Shown: piece by piece, positions 19,530 through 31,343 of the stretch | How the letters are laid out: every line of letters starts with the position of its first letter | Position numbering within the stretch: position 1 is the stretch's first letter | Assembly: GCF_902806685.2 (NCBI RefSeq) | Contig: NC_048563.1 | Span: 3,563,098 to 3,627,097, forward strand | DNA length: 64,000 nucleotides | Direction of reading: 5' to 3' | Source: Maniola hyperantus | Taxonomy: Eukaryota; Arthropoda; Insecta; Lepidoptera; Nymphalidae | Program-made: the position numbers and the translations under genes | The notes under the pieces: model-generated | What the model saw: the letters and a program-made list of their open reading frames with translations, nothing else | Databases searched by the model: none | Told to the model about the DNA's origin: nothing

Positions 19530-20456
19530 TCTATACATTTGATGTTGCAAATTAGTCTTTCGTTCTGTGGTCCAATGTGACCAGGGAATTTCAGAAACCT
19601 GAGCCAAGTTTGCACGAATTTTTGTATAAACCGTGAAACCGTTTTATAATTAAAATTTTCACATTTGAAAATGGCGCCATACAGCATCCATATTGACTTT
19701 TTTTCCAAAAATTTATGACCAGGGAATGAGGCCAGGGAATTTGACCTCAGACACCCGAGCAAAGTTTGCACGAATTTTTGTATAAACCGTGAAACCGTTT
19801 TATAATTAATTAAAATAATTAAAATTTTAACATTTGGTAATGGCGCCATACAGCAGCCATATTGACTTTTTTTTTCAAAAATTTATGACCAGGGAATTCG
19901 ACCAAGGAGCGCTGTGACACAGAGCAAAGTTTGCACGAATTTTTGTATAAACCGTGAAACCGTTTTATAATTAATATTTTCACATTTGATAATGGCGCCA
20001 TGCAGCAGCCATATTGAGTTTTTTTTTCAAAAATTTATGACCAGGGAATTTAACCTCTGAGACCCGAGCAAAGTTTGCACGAATTTTTGTATAAACCGTG
20101 AAACCGTTTTATAATTAAAATTTTCACATTTGATAATGGCGCCATACAGCAGCCATATTGAGTTTTTTTTTTCAAAAATTTATGACCAGGGAATTTAACC
20201 TCTGAGACCCGAGCAAAGTTTGCACGAATTTTTATATAAACCTTAAAACCGGTTTATAATTAAAATTTTCACATTTGATAATGGCGCCATACAGCAGCCA
20301 TATTGAGTTTTTTTTTTCAAAAATTTATGACCAGGGAATTTAACCTCTGAGACCCAAGCAAAGTTTGCACGAATTTTTATATAAACCTTGAAACCGGTTT
20401 ATAATTAAAATTTTCACATTTGAAAATGGCGCCATACAGCAGCCATATTATTCTCT
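19530..20456. repeat. Tandem array, about 145-bp unit, six copies
   Basis: The word AAGTTTGCACGAATTTTT recurs near 19606, 19762, 19927, 20071, 20216 and 20361. Each unit also has ACCGTTTTATAATTAAAATT and ATGGCGCCATACAGCAGCCA. The last three spacings are 145 bp; earlier ones are longer (144-165), so the right side is younger or better homogenised. Frames across it are not gene-like. Confidence 0.8.
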
Positions 20457-21054
20457 AATGGCCAGCCATTTTATTAGAGTCTTTTCTGATTGGTCTGTGC
20501 TTTTCAGAAGGTACCCTGTTTTCGTAGGTATGTTTACCTTTAGATTAAAAAATCGTACTTTTGACATAACAGTGGACACAGCAAATCTGACGAGTGCGTT
20601 CTCCAACTATGCACCATGCTTACTTTTTTGGACAGTCTTGTAAAAAGACTTTCAGCGGCCGTATTTGCTAACTGCTAACGTTATCCGTATTTGTTCGATA
20701 CGTCCGATGCCACAGACCCTTGCTGCTAAGGTTACACGAATTTTCAGTATTGACTAAACGGATTTTCACCTTTCATTAGAATAGTTTCATAAAATACACT
20801 TTTACAAAGTGGTTTTGAATAGTCAAATGAATCCAGCAAGTGTATCCACAATTATGCCGATGATTGTGGCCGTATGAGGGGAAAACTATTCTTGCTTGAT
20901 TTGGAACGACAAAAAACGTTTTCCTAAATTTCATATTGTATTAAGTTGAAGATTTAACTGCAATCGTGGGACTTGGTGGCGCAACCTGAGGGTCACAGGT
21001 GAGAATCAGCGCTGTATGCTCTTTGTGCAAGGATGGTACTCGCCGTGGCTTTGA
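20457..21054. other. Gene-free gap between arrays
   Basis: A short piece near 20540-20600 (TACTTTTGACATAACAGTGG) resembles the GCGCCATTTTAACTC MITE. Nothing else is supported. Confidence 0.4.
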
Positions 21055-22290
21055 ATTTTTCCGACACCTTTAGTCGTTTTTGGTAAAGATTTGCCAAAGA
21101 CTGAAATATTTGTATTTGTCAAATACTCGATTTTTCCGATGTTTTTTGTAATGATTTGCCAAAGACTGACATATTTGTATTGGTCAAATACTCGATTTTT
21201 CCGATTCTGTTAGTCGTTTTTGGTAATGATTTGCCAAAGACTGACAAATTTGTATTGTCAAATAATCGATTTTTCCGACTCCGTGAGTCGTTTTTGGTAA
21301 TGATTTGATAAAGACTGAAATATTTGTATTTGTCAAATACTCGATTTTTTCGATTCCGTTAGTCGTTTTTGGTAATGATTGCCATAGACTGACATAATAT
21401 TTGTATTTGTCAAATATTCGATTTTTGCGACGTTAGTCGTTTTTGGTAATGATTTGACAAAGACTTGGACATATTTATATTTGTCAAGTACCTACTCGAT
21501 TTTTCCGACTCCGTTAGTCGTTTTTAGTAACGATTTGCCAAAGACTGACAAATTTGTATTGTCAAATAATCGATTTTTCCGACTCCGTGAGTCGTTTTTG
21601 GTAATGATTTGATAAAGACTGAAATATTTGTATTTGTCAAATACTCGATTTTTTCGATTCCGTTAGTCGTTTTTGGTAATGATTGCCATAGACTGACATA
21701 ATATTTGTATTTGTCAAATACTCGATTTTTCAGACTCCGTTAGACGTTTTTGGTAATGATTTGCCAAAGACTTTGACATATTTGTATTAGTCAAATATTC
21801 GATTTTTCCAACTCCGTTGGTCGTTTTTGGTAACGATTTGCCAAAGACTTCACATATTAGTATTTATCAAATAGTTCAATTTTCCCGACTCTGTTAATCT
21901 TTCTTGGTAATGTATTGCCAAAGACTTTGACAAATTTGTATTTGTCAAATACTCGATTATTCCGACTCCATTGGTCGTTTTTGGTAATGATCTGCCAAAG
22001 ATTCACGTATATTTATATCTATCAAAGAGAAAATTTCAATTTTTCCGACTCCGTTAGTCGTTTGTGGTAGTGACTTGCCACAGACTTGGCATATTTTGTA
22101 TTTGTCAAATAGAAAATTTCAATTTTTCGACTCTGTTAGTCGTTTTTGGTAGTGACTTGCCAAAGACTTGACATATTTTGTATTTGCCAAACAGAAAATT
22201 TCGATTTTCCCGACTCCGGTAGTCAGTTTTGGCAATGGTTTGCCAATGACTGCGGTGCTGTGCTATTATTTGTATTTGTCAAATACAAAA
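21055..22290. repeat. Tandem array, about 75-bp unit, about 16 copies
   Basis: Units contain GACTCCGTTAGTCGTTTTTG, TTTGCCAAAGACT and TTTGTATTTGTCAAATA. A four-unit block is duplicated: 21229-21417 and 21533-21721 match almost word for word at an offset of 304 bp. Units are AT-rich with a local inverted pair (TTTGACAAATA/TATTTGTCAAA). Confidence 0.8.
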
Positions 22291-22309
22291 CGAGGCCCCT
22301 TTTTTAATG

Positions 22310-22385
22310 AAAAACAAATCATGCCCGCGTGGAATGGTGCCAAGAATACTGGCTGCATTTCCGCGCTGGACAGCCAGGCTGATCG
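22310..22385 (+). repeat. Dispersed fragment, pair of 18280-18345
   Basis: AATCATGCCCGCGTGGAATG through GACAGCCAGGCTGAT is nearly identical at 18273. It sits at the edge of the 75-bp array. Origin unknown, perhaps a LINE piece. Confidence 0.5.
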
Positions 22386-22885
22386 CAATAATTGAATATT
22401 ACTTCTGTTCTTAACCAGCCATTTTTGACTTGGTCTTTCGTTGTACCAACTTTTGATTACATACATATTTTCGCTTGACGTACAGGAAAAACCATTGAAT
22501 ATCTCGATAGATTATTGTGACGTAACGTAACCATATAACTATGAATATTTGCATTTTCCCCTCCGTTATCCCTCAGTTGCCTCCTACGACTCCCAGGAAG
22601 AGAAGGGGTGGTTGTGACAACTGTATTCTGATATGCCGTCACTACACGGCAGTATTAGTCAAATACAATAATGACTATCATTCCATTTCACTTGGATTTG
22701 AATTTGAATGTAAACTCTCGTGTTTATCACTACTTAATTTCTATTATCTATAAAGTGGGTTTCTTTGCCGGTACAGGCATTCTCGTAGCACTGGTTGGAA
22801 TCGTCCATTTAGTGTTGGAGAGCATGATAAAAATGAAAAATAAAGTAAAAATATTTAACGACGCGGAATAAAAAATATTATTTTC
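22386..22885. other. Gene-free gap
   Basis: No gene seen. CTCGTAGCACTGGTTGGAAT then AGTGTTGGAGAGCATGATAA at 22780-22830 repeats the wording at 18820-18860, so another dispersed fragment is shared by the two ends of this region. Confidence 0.4.
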
Positions 22886-24040
22886 AAGGACCTTTTCTCT
22901 CGGCCTTTGTAATACTTTTTCCCGAGAAATATATTAAATTGCTCGTTTATAGAAAGATTTGCTGTTATATTGTATATTATAACTACTCCATTGGGGTTTT
23001 CATGAAACTGAAAAGTTGTTCAGATTGCGTGGGAAATGATTGCAGCTGGTTTTCTAACGAAGAATTTTTGAACTGTCTTTTGAAAGATGGTATTTTCAAG
23101 TTGTTGTGTGGAAAATGTTTGCAGGTGGTTTTATAACGGAGAACTTTCGAAAGTCTTTTGAAAGATTATTTTCAAGAACCTTTTCTCTCGGCTTTTCTAA
23201 TACTTTTTCCCGAGAAATATATTAAATTGCTCGTTTATAGAACGATTTGCTGTCATATTGTATATTATAACTTCTCCATTGGGGTTTTCATGAAACCGAA
23301 AAAGTACTTCAGATTGCGTGGGAAATGATTGCAGCTGGTTTTCTAACGTAGAACTTTTGAACTGTCTTTTGAAAGATGGTATTTTCAAGTTGTTCTGTGG
23401 AAAATGTTTGCAGGTGGTTTTATAACGAAGAACTTTTGAACTGTCTTTTGAAAGATGGTATTTTCAAGTTGTGTGGAAAATGTTTGCAGGTGGTTTTATA
23501 ACGGAGAACTTTCGAAAGTCTTTTGAAAGATTATTTTCAAGAACCTTTTCTCTCAGCTTTTGTAATACTTTTTCCCGAGAAATATATTAAATTGCTCGTT
23601 TATAGAACGATTTGATCGCATTTTATACTCCATTGGATTTTTAATGTTGCGAAAATAATCATTTATGTGTTCGAGCCTACGCTTGAACCACTGGAAAATG
23701 TTTGCAGGTAGTTTTATGACGGAGAAATTTCGAAAGATTATTTTCAAGAACCTTTTCTCTCGGCTTTTGTAATAGGTACTTTTTCCCGAGAAATATATTA
23801 AATTGCTCGTTTATAGAACGATTTGCTCGCATTTTATACTCCATTGGATTTTCAATGTTTCGAAAATAATCATTAAGGTTGCGTGGAAAATGTTTGAGGG
23901 TGGCTTTATAGCGGAACACTTTCGCAAGTCTTTTGAAAGATTATTATCAAGCGCCTTTTCTCTCGGCTTTTGTAAGACTTTTTCCCGAGAAATATATAAA
24001 ATTGCTCGTTTATAGAACGATTTGCTCGCATGATAATTAT
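22886..24040. repeat. Irregular tandem array with a 205-360 bp period
   Basis: Blocks begin at TTTTCTCTCGGC-type words near 22893, 23181, 23544, 23753 and 23958 and continue with TTTCCCGAGAAATATATTAA and TTGCTCGTTTATAGAACGAT. Sub-blocks with TTTTGAACTGTCTTTTGAAA and ATGTTTGCAGGTGGTTTTAT vary in number, which explains the uneven spacing. Confidence 0.75.
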
Positions 24041-24320
24041 AATAACATTAATATAACTATGTGTACTTATTGATAACGTCAGAGTCATGTAGTTGATTTT
24101 CTATTATGAAAACTTTTGAATGCTTTCTTTTTAAAATAAATAATTAACTTTTCTCTCGGATAATATTACGCTTTTGCCCGGGAAATAATATATTTGTATT
24201 GCTGTAGATACATGTTGTAGGCCTTCCTTCTGATTTTCTCCTCCCAAAAGCGTTTCCTCTCAAAAGGGAGAACCTTTCCTCAAACGATCGGAAAAATTCC
24301 GGAATTTCTATTCAAATTTT
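24041..24320. other. Gene-free gap after the array
   Basis: Only a decayed end of the preceding array (TTTCTCTCGGA near 24155) is recognisable. Confidence 0.35.
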
Positions 24321-24545
24321 GCTCTGGTGGAAGGCTTCGGCCTTGGCTAGTTACCGCCCTACCACCAAAGCCGTGCCGCCGAGCGATTTAGCGTTTTGGC
24401 ACGATGGCGTGTAAAAACCGATTTGGCGTATGAAGAGTTTAATGAAACTGCCATAGGCCTTATAGGTTAGCCCGCTTCCATCTTAGACCGCATCATCACT
24501 TACCATCAGGTAAGTTCGCAGTCAAGGGTCAACTTGTATATCAGA
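24320..24545 (+). mobile_element. SINE fragment (family of 55520-55860)
   Basis: GGCTTCGGCCTTGGCTAGTT, AAAGCCGTGCCGCCGAGCGA and ATCACTTACCATCAGGTAAG match the SINE at 55520-55860 in the opposite orientation. Confidence 0.55.
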
Positions 24546-24628
24546 ATAAAATTAAAAATAAGTCGGAAAAGGAAAAATTCTCCCTTTTGAAATGAAACCT
24601 ATGGGCCGCGTATAGTGCGCGTCTTATG

Positions 24629-24850
24629 CTCGGGCCACATTAAAGTTAACGTCAATGCCCAACAACGCCATAATTATCGCGATAATTCCACCGATAATCA
24701 ACGCGTTGAACGGTTAACGTCTTATGTCAATGAGGAAGTTTCCAGCGAACGTTCTATAAAATTTTCATAGATGGATCGTGTTAGGTCGTGGCTACACCTT
24801 CGGTTAACGCGTTTATCAACGACGTTTCCCGTTTATGTAGCCCGAGCATT
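24629..24850. mobile_element. 222-bp TIR MITE
   Basis: Left ATGCTCGGGCCACATTAAAG and right TTATGTAGCCCGAGCAT are imperfect inverted ends with AACGTC/GACGTT words inside. No coding sequence. Confidence 0.5.
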
Positions 24851-25054
24851 TCAGTGAGAAGCTATACTTGTTTAGAAAAAATAGATTACACTCAATATAC
24901 TATAAGCGATCACGTTAAATTGAAAAGCGTTGCAACAGCATTGTATTCTAATTTCTATCAGGTTACATTATTGTTTAATTTAAGATTATGATTCATGTAA
25001 AACGTAAAATAAAAGCATCAAAATCAGCAATTATAGTTTTATTAAAACGCATAT

Positions 25055-25195
25055 ATAGTGCGCGACAGGTCGAGATAGCAATCGGGGTATGAGAAGGGGG
25101 AGGGGACACCCCGCACGGGAGCTATACAGGTATGCGGGGCGTTCCCAATTGCCATCTCCGTACTATGGGTATGGGTACTACTAGGAAAATTATAA
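25055..25195. mobile_element. GC-rich fold-back MITE
   Basis: CGCGACAGGTCGAGATAGCA and inner GGGACACCCCGCACGGGAG pair with GTATGCGGGGCGTTCC and GCCATCTCC. It lies just 3' of the gene ending at 25215. Confidence 0.65.
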
Positions 25196-25214
25196 ATGAA
25201 ACCCAAAATAGCAG

Positions 25215-28200
25215 CTACTTAAATCTAGTATTTATTTTTATCTTGCCAGTGTAGCGCTCATCGAAATAGTTCTCGTACATCAATTCTGGACTTTCAACCC
25301 TTTGCTGCAAGATGTTTTTGAACGATTTTACTAGTTCCTGGTTCTCATAATACTGCTGGGTCTTTTTGGTCTTCCTAGAGACAGCTGCTAGTGTTGTGTC
25401 AACCCATGCCTCGTAGTATGGTTGTGTATGCCTATTGATGGAGCTCGGCGCCCATTTTGCTACCTCGGTTGGTGGAGATCCATTTCCTAGAAGCATACAG
25501 TCATCATCATAATGGTCAACCCATCGCCGGCTCACTACAGAGCACGGGTCTCCTCTCAGAGTGAGAAGGGGTTTGGCCATAGTCTACCTACTACATTAGA
25601 TTGGTAGACTCACACACCTTTGAGAACATAAGGCCGAAAGTAATGTACATCGGCCTTGGCCTTTAGAATGACATTTCGGCTTTGTAGAGCGTTGTCTCTG
25701 TCACTCATACCTCATACCCCGATTGCCATCTCGACCTGTCGCGTACTATAACGTTTTTGTTCAACGTTTCTGATACGAACCGCTCCTACAGCTCTATCTG
25801 AATTCGGCGATTCGAGTTTGGCGAAAGGAAAAGCCGACTGACCGACTGATTGATCTATCAACGCACAGCTCAAACTACTGGATGGATCGGGCTGAAAGGC
25901 ATGCAGATAGCTACAATGACGTACCCTACACATCAAAGGATTTTTAAAAATGCAACCCCCAATTGGGTAAAATAGGGGATTGAAACTTGCCAAACTTATG
26001 TAAAAATTTCAATTTTTACATAAGTTTGGCAAGTCAACCGGACATTGTATGACAGCGAAAAGTCCTCCCTTTTTTGGATGTAGCATCCGCCATATTTATT
26101 TTTAACAGACTTCTAAAAAGAAGGTGGTTCTCAATTCGGCCCGTTTTTTTCCGACTTTTTTTTATGTAGGGTACATCGATATTTTCCAGGTTTCTGGACC
26201 GATTTGCGAAATTTTTTGTTCGTATAAGATGTAGCCTATGTCATCCGGACCATAACAACGAATCGATTGACACCTTCATTAAAATCCGCTCAGTAGTTTA
26301 GGCTCAATTGTAGAACATTCATGAATACAAACATACATAACTACTCGTACATACATACAGATTTTGTTGAAATCATAACCCTTTGGTTTTGCCGAAGTCG
26401 GGTAAAAATAGGTAATAGAGGGTACCTGTAGCGAATGAAAATTGTGATAGTTTGCACTTCAATCGATTTCTCTTCTCTTTTTTACTAATTTTCGTTTTGA
26501 CACTACTTCTGCTTTCAGAACTCTGTGACATCCTTTTTTTTCTATCTCTCTTCAAGTTGACACCAGTTTTCTGTGGTTTTAGTATTTTGGTTTTCATTGA
26601 CAAAATATTATTTGGTACATTGGTATTCCTCATCAAGGCCTCAGTTGGTATTTTTATATTAATTCTCGATAGGTTACAATCCTTTGGTAACATTTTCGGT
26701 TCTTTATTTATAGTCAAATGTTCATTATTATGTGGAATCTTGGTGGTTTTCACATTTTTCGTGAACTTATCAGCATTATTCTGTAATAATTTTGATATTA
26801 CAGTGTTTTTCAGCAAAGGGTCGTCACTGCTCGAAGAAACCTTTGGGGTTTTCATGTTTCTAGTCAAGTTGTATTCATTACTTAGTGGAATCTTCGAATT
26901 TATTATATCACCCTTGCAGTTCTCATTACTCAGTAATTTTTTCGGCAATTTCGTATCCATGACAGCGTCGTTTGGTATATTACTATTTATCAACGATACA
27001 GGTATCTTTATCTGCAAAACTGTGTTTGATTTTCGTTTCTGCTCGGCGAAAGTCACAGCTTTATAAACTTTGGTTGCATCGTTTTTGGTTATAATAGTCC
27101 TTATAATTGGACACTTGCGTGATTTTTCCGTCGCATCAAGACTTTTGTCGATTTTGCTGCTCTCAGATTTTTTATTTTCACTTGCCTTTTCTTTGATTTC
27201 CGTCTCGTTAGGTTTTGTCAAAATATCTGTTAAAAGAATACAGAGACTTTTACTTGATCAATTTTTGATGGGCTGATGGCTGTTTTGGGGTTGGAGGAAA
27301 CATGGCCTCTCTAAACCAATGATCACTAGGTACCTCAATAAGTCTTTAAAGACTTTCAGTGTCTGATACACAGTATCTAATAATCGCTAAAAAAACGCTA
27401 TAGACATGTGTATCTATTACAGCCTATATCTCACAGCCGAGGCCTTTTCTAAATTCGACTTGACCAAGTTAATAAACTACGAGGAGCAGAACTCAAAAAA
27501 ATTACTATTACATAGATACAAACCGTTCTTATCTTCTACCTGTGAATCCTTCACGTTATTTTTGTCATCAAGTTTCTTATTTCTATCAAAAGCTCTCAGT
27601 TTGAAAGTATATTTATCTCTTATTCGTTTCTTTTCATCAATGTCTAATCGATTCACACGATTTTCACTTTCAACGATATTCTTTCTAAAAAAAGGTACAG
27701 ATTTTTCAAAATTCTTAGTTATTGCCACAATGGGTTTTGTATTGTCAGAGGCAATATTATCAACATTATTTTTTGCTCCTTCATTATGCTTAGCTTTTTT
27801 GGGAAAAGCTTTGTCTTTAATCGGTCTTGATACAGAATATTTCGTGGTCACCAAATTTGTAAGAGCAGGCTTATCAAAACTTTTAATTGTTTTTTCAACC
27901 TGTTTAGTATTTCTAAGGACGCTTTTGTGTGAAGATTTATTTATCTCAATGTATTTAGTGTTTTTGGGAATTATGTTTTGTTTCATAGGTTTTGATACAG
28001 AATCTTTATAAGTAATCAAAGTAGGAGGATGTTCATCAGAACTTTTACTTGATTCTTCATTCTGTTTAGTATTTTCAGGGACAGTTTTGTGTAAAATTTT
28101 ATTCTCACTTTGTTGAGTGTTTTTGGGGATCTCGTTATCATTAATAGGTTTTGATACAGAATTTCTATCAGTTATCAAAGATTTATCAGAACTTTTACTT

Positions 28201-28724
28201 ATTTCTTCATGCTGCTTAGAATTTTTACTGGCAGGTTTATTTAAAATTTTGCTTATTGCCACACTGTGTTTAGTAGTATTGGAAATAACGTTAGCTTTAA
28301 TCAGTTTCGATACATAACCACTATCGGTTATCAAATTTGCGGGAGCAGATTTATCAGAGCTCTTGCTTACTGTCTCATTCTGTTTGGGTTTTTTGAATTT
28401 GATCGGAAGAGTTTCATCAAAATTTGTACATCTTAATGCTTCATTAAGTTTAGTTTTTTTGTAAATAAGTTTATTACCTCTCTCAGTCACATTGGAGATT
28501 TTTTCTAAATTCTTACTGAACGTCTGGATAGGTTTAGTGTTTTTGGGATTAATTACTTTTTCTCTAATCGGTATCGGTACAGAGTCTCCTCTGTCCTTAA
28601 CCAAATCTTTGATTTCCGAATCTTTCTTAATCACAGCTTTTGGTTTAACAACTCTTTTTAAATTATCACCTCTATCTTTTTTAATTTCTGTTTTATTAGT
28701 GTCTAAAGAGCCCTTGTTTTCCAT
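25215..28724 (-). CDS. Lysine/serine-rich repetitive protein, unknown function
   Basis: Three exons join in phase: 28724-27524, 27226-26426 and 25486-25215, for 757 residues. Splice sites are AACG/GTTTGT to TTTTAACAG, then ACAG/GTACCC to TGCTTCTAG. The start is the first ATG of the long frame. Residues 1-660 are Lys/Ser/Asn-rich and look disordered. About four degenerate 40-residue repeats lie near 112-150, 167-202, 217-256 and 271-310, with motifs SKSSDK, (S/N)SVSKPI and IPKNTK. The last 90 residues differ: aromatic and ordered-looking (WAPSSINRHTQPYYEAWV, then ELMYENYFDERYTGKIKI), so this tail is the best place to look for homology. No signal peptide or catalytic motif is visible. The start faces the + strand gene at 29124, about 400 bp away, so a shared promoter is possible. 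Confidence 0.7.
25500..25740 (-). mobile_element. SINE tail and MITE pieces in the last intron
   Basis: Positions 25500-25585 are the 3' part of the TAGCCTAGTGG SINE in reverse (CATCATCATAATGGTCAACC, GGGTCTCCTCTCAGAGTGAG). Positions 25628-25712 match the MITE at 62474-62650 (TGTAGAGCGTTGTCTCTGTC). Positions 25718-25745 are a half of the GC-rich fold-back family. Confidence 0.55.
25800..26400. other. Intron stretch with an H1 fragment and a palindrome
   Basis: Positions 25845-25990 are a degraded H1 copy (GGGCTGAAAGGCATGCAGAT). At 25986-26030 CTTGCCAAACTTATGTAAAA is followed by its reverse complement, forming a perfect hairpin. Positions 26100-26400 carry no gene, only a dispersed tail with GAAGTCGGGTAAAAA. 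Confidence 0.5.
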
Positions 28725-29123
28725 CGATTATACTAGTTACAACTCAGTAATTTTAAATATTTTGTTAACAAAAAGCACTGGTAATTTTAACGTGAAATTA
28801 GAAATGCCATCTAGATTAAATAAAATTGTACAAAATGTCAGTTTTGCGTCTATCAAAATCTTATCAAAATTAACGACCAGTAAAAGGTAAGTCCATAGAG
28901 ATAGAAGGGTTAGGTCCTTAACCTTACGAAAACGATCATATTTTTATTGTAGAAACTTATTTTATAAATCTCGTTGGCCTTTCAAAAATGACCAAGACTA
29001 CACATGACAAAAAATCCGGTAATTCAAAATATGTTCAAAATCAACAACGCATACATTTTAACAAACCTTTACTTTATCAGCACTTGCCTAACAAATATGC
29101 TATAAATCGTTATTCTTATCACT
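28725..29123. promoter_or_regulatory. Probable bidirectional promoter interval
   Basis: The 399 bp between divergent start codons at 28724 (-) and 29124 (+) contain no transposon that I recognise, which is rare in this window. That is compatible with a shared promoter and both 5' UTRs. No TATA box or initiator could be fixed with confidence. Confidence 0.35.
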
Positions 29124-31343
29124 ATGGACTTCAAGACCGTAGCAAAATCCAAGTCTTCCAACGCAGCGATCAGTGGCAAAGCAGAAAATAAGACTAGCAA
29201 GAAAAGTCTAAGTAATGGTCAGTTTCAGCCTTTGGTGGTAAAGAAACGTGGCGTTTATGTGGAGAAGAAGATTCGGTCTTCTACTGATACACAAGGTAAG
29301 ACTAGCTGATCTTCCCCGGGTTCCTCCATGTCATCCATCATCATCGTCATCTGATCGGTTTGTACGCGCCATAGTACTGCTACATCGCTTGGCCAACGTC
29401 ATTGCCAAGTGCAGAGGCGTCTCTAGCCCTTGTGGCGCCCGTGTGCAAACAGTACCCTGGCGCCCTCTAGTCTAGTAGGAGCAGGGTCAAAATGGAATAC
29501 CAACAGTTATATTTTCAAACGGAAATTCGGATGCAAATGGTGCAATTTCAAATGATGATTTTAAACGATGACGGCGTCGGCCATAACACGAGCGCAAGGT
29601 CTTTGAGAGCGCCGGCATCGACGCATCTTTGGAGGTGTCGCATTAGAGGGCACTCGGCGCACCCTTAGACCCGGCGCCCGTGTGCGCCGCACACCCTGCA
29701 CCATAGGTACAGACGCCTCTGGCCAAGTGGTTACTTTCCACCTTTCAAAACATTCAAAAACAAATAGAATAGAATATCGGAAGTACTTAAGTCCACTTCT
29801 TACTATCTTTTTTCTTTTTACTATTCCTAATTTTTGGTATACATAAAAAAAATTGTATGAAATATGAATTAGAACATACCTTATACCGGCATCGACAGTA
29901 ATAATCGACATCGTTTTTTCAGAAGCCAATGATATAAAAATCCAGACCAAACCCTCACGCAGGCCGCGGCCAGGCCAGAAGAAATTTTTAGCCTCCGTCC
30001 TAACAATACTATCCAAATCATCCACTGGAACACAATATCCAGATATACAAGATAGTAAAAAAGAAATGGCACGATTTACAGCACAATGGAAAAACACTAA
30101 TGATTCAGAATCTAAATACAAACACAAAACTAAGAAAACTAAATATAGATCTCGAGTTTTGAATAATAACATGCTACAGTCTGAAAAGGAACAACTTATA
30201 ATCTTGCAAACGAAAAAGAAAATCACTCAAACACCGTCTAATAACTCTTTAAGAGTTGAAACCGCAATTGCAAGCGATATTACAAAGTTGACAGAGAAAA
30301 ATGAACCCAAACAAAATACGATAAGAGATATTTTAGAAAACAACATCTACAGTGGAGTAGCTGAAGGTATTACCAAAGAAGTTCTAGAAGTAAAACCGAA
30401 GAAAGAAAAGATATTGAGGATCAACGATGACCCGGAAACATTAGCTTCCGAAATGGCGAAGAAAGATGACAAAAATATCTACAACTTTGTCGTTGATTTA
30501 CTAGAAACTACTATGAACGTTTATAATGTTAAAACTGAATACGAAATTAGCGACGTTTCGAAAAGCGCTTTCGAACTAAATGATACCGTCATCGAAAAAC
30601 TTGAAATCCAAAATAAACATAATTCATCACACGACATAATAAATCATACATCTAAATGTGAACGTGTATGCCCAATTAAAAAAACAAATTTTGATGTTCT
30701 TGAAAATGTTCCAATTGATATCAAATCATCTGAGTATAGACCGTTCTCAGCTATAAAACCTAAAATCAAGGTCAAACCATTTCTTAATCCTAAAAGTAAT
30801 ATATATACAAGAAAAGTGAAAACTGCGCCGAAATCTAAAAGTTTTGATAACAACAAGAAATATACAAGGAAACCAAACAAGACACAGATACTAAACGATT
30901 TAAAACAAGAAATAGCAAAAGACATTTATACTTTTAACGAGCCGAAAAGTCTATACGATGCATTAAAAGTTATGGCAAAAAATAAAAGGAGAAATGAGAA
31001 ATCCTTACATTTCGTTAATAATATAAACAAAAGAATGGATTATGTAGATTCTGAATGTATGTTTGAGAGAAGAAAAATCATATCATTTAGAGCGAGAAAA
31101 AATAATCAAATAAAAAAGAAACTACCAACTTCTGAGTCGAGAAATAACAAAAAAGCTGAGGATTTTAGCAAGAAAAGACATGTACCGTCCAGCCATTCCC
31201 TAAAAGTTTTTGGTTATGATTATGAAGATCCCGCGAAAGTTGTGGAAGATAAACGTGAAAAGAGAATAATTTTCAACTATCATTCGAGTCCATCGACAAG
31301 TGAATCTTTAGTTGATTATAATACAGTAAGCGGCAGAAAGTAA
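29124..31343 (+). CDS. Lysine-rich basic protein, unknown function
   Basis: Two exons: 29124-29295 and 29923-31343, spliced CAAG/GTAAGA to TTTTTTCAG in phase 1, giving 530 residues. The ATG at 29124 opens a basic leader (MDFKTVAKSKSSNAAISGKA). The large exon is Lys/Asn/Ser-rich throughout, with clusters such as KPSRRPRPGQKKF and KKTKYRSRVL and no clear domain, signal peptide or membrane segment. Nuclear or DNA/RNA-binding roles are possible from composition alone. The last codons (AAT ACA GTA AGC GGC AGA AAG TAA) run into a MITE that starts near 31322. Alternatively the exon ends at the ACA/GTAAGC donor at 31326 and continues elsewhere. The 29296-29922 intron holds no recognised element. Confidence 0.65.

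Noticed and set aside
19530..22290. CRISPR-like arrays
   Set aside because: Units are directly tandem without distinct spacers, in a eukaryotic intergenic region.
22886..24040. Repeated frames with SINEQFNIFLGKK peptide on the minus strand
   Set aside because: They come from the tandem array words TTGCTCGTTTATAGA and TTTCCCGAGAAATA; lengths vary with unit changes and no gene context is present.
26452..28317. Long hydrophobic + strand frames at 26452, 27406 and 28117
   Set aside because: They are antisense shadows of the lysine-rich minus-strand exons: AAR/TTY bias produces Leu/Phe-rich reverse frames.
29561..30226. 221-residue minus-strand frame with membrane-like segments
   Set aside because: It overlaps the start of the large + exon at 29923 and intron DNA; no splice or start support.
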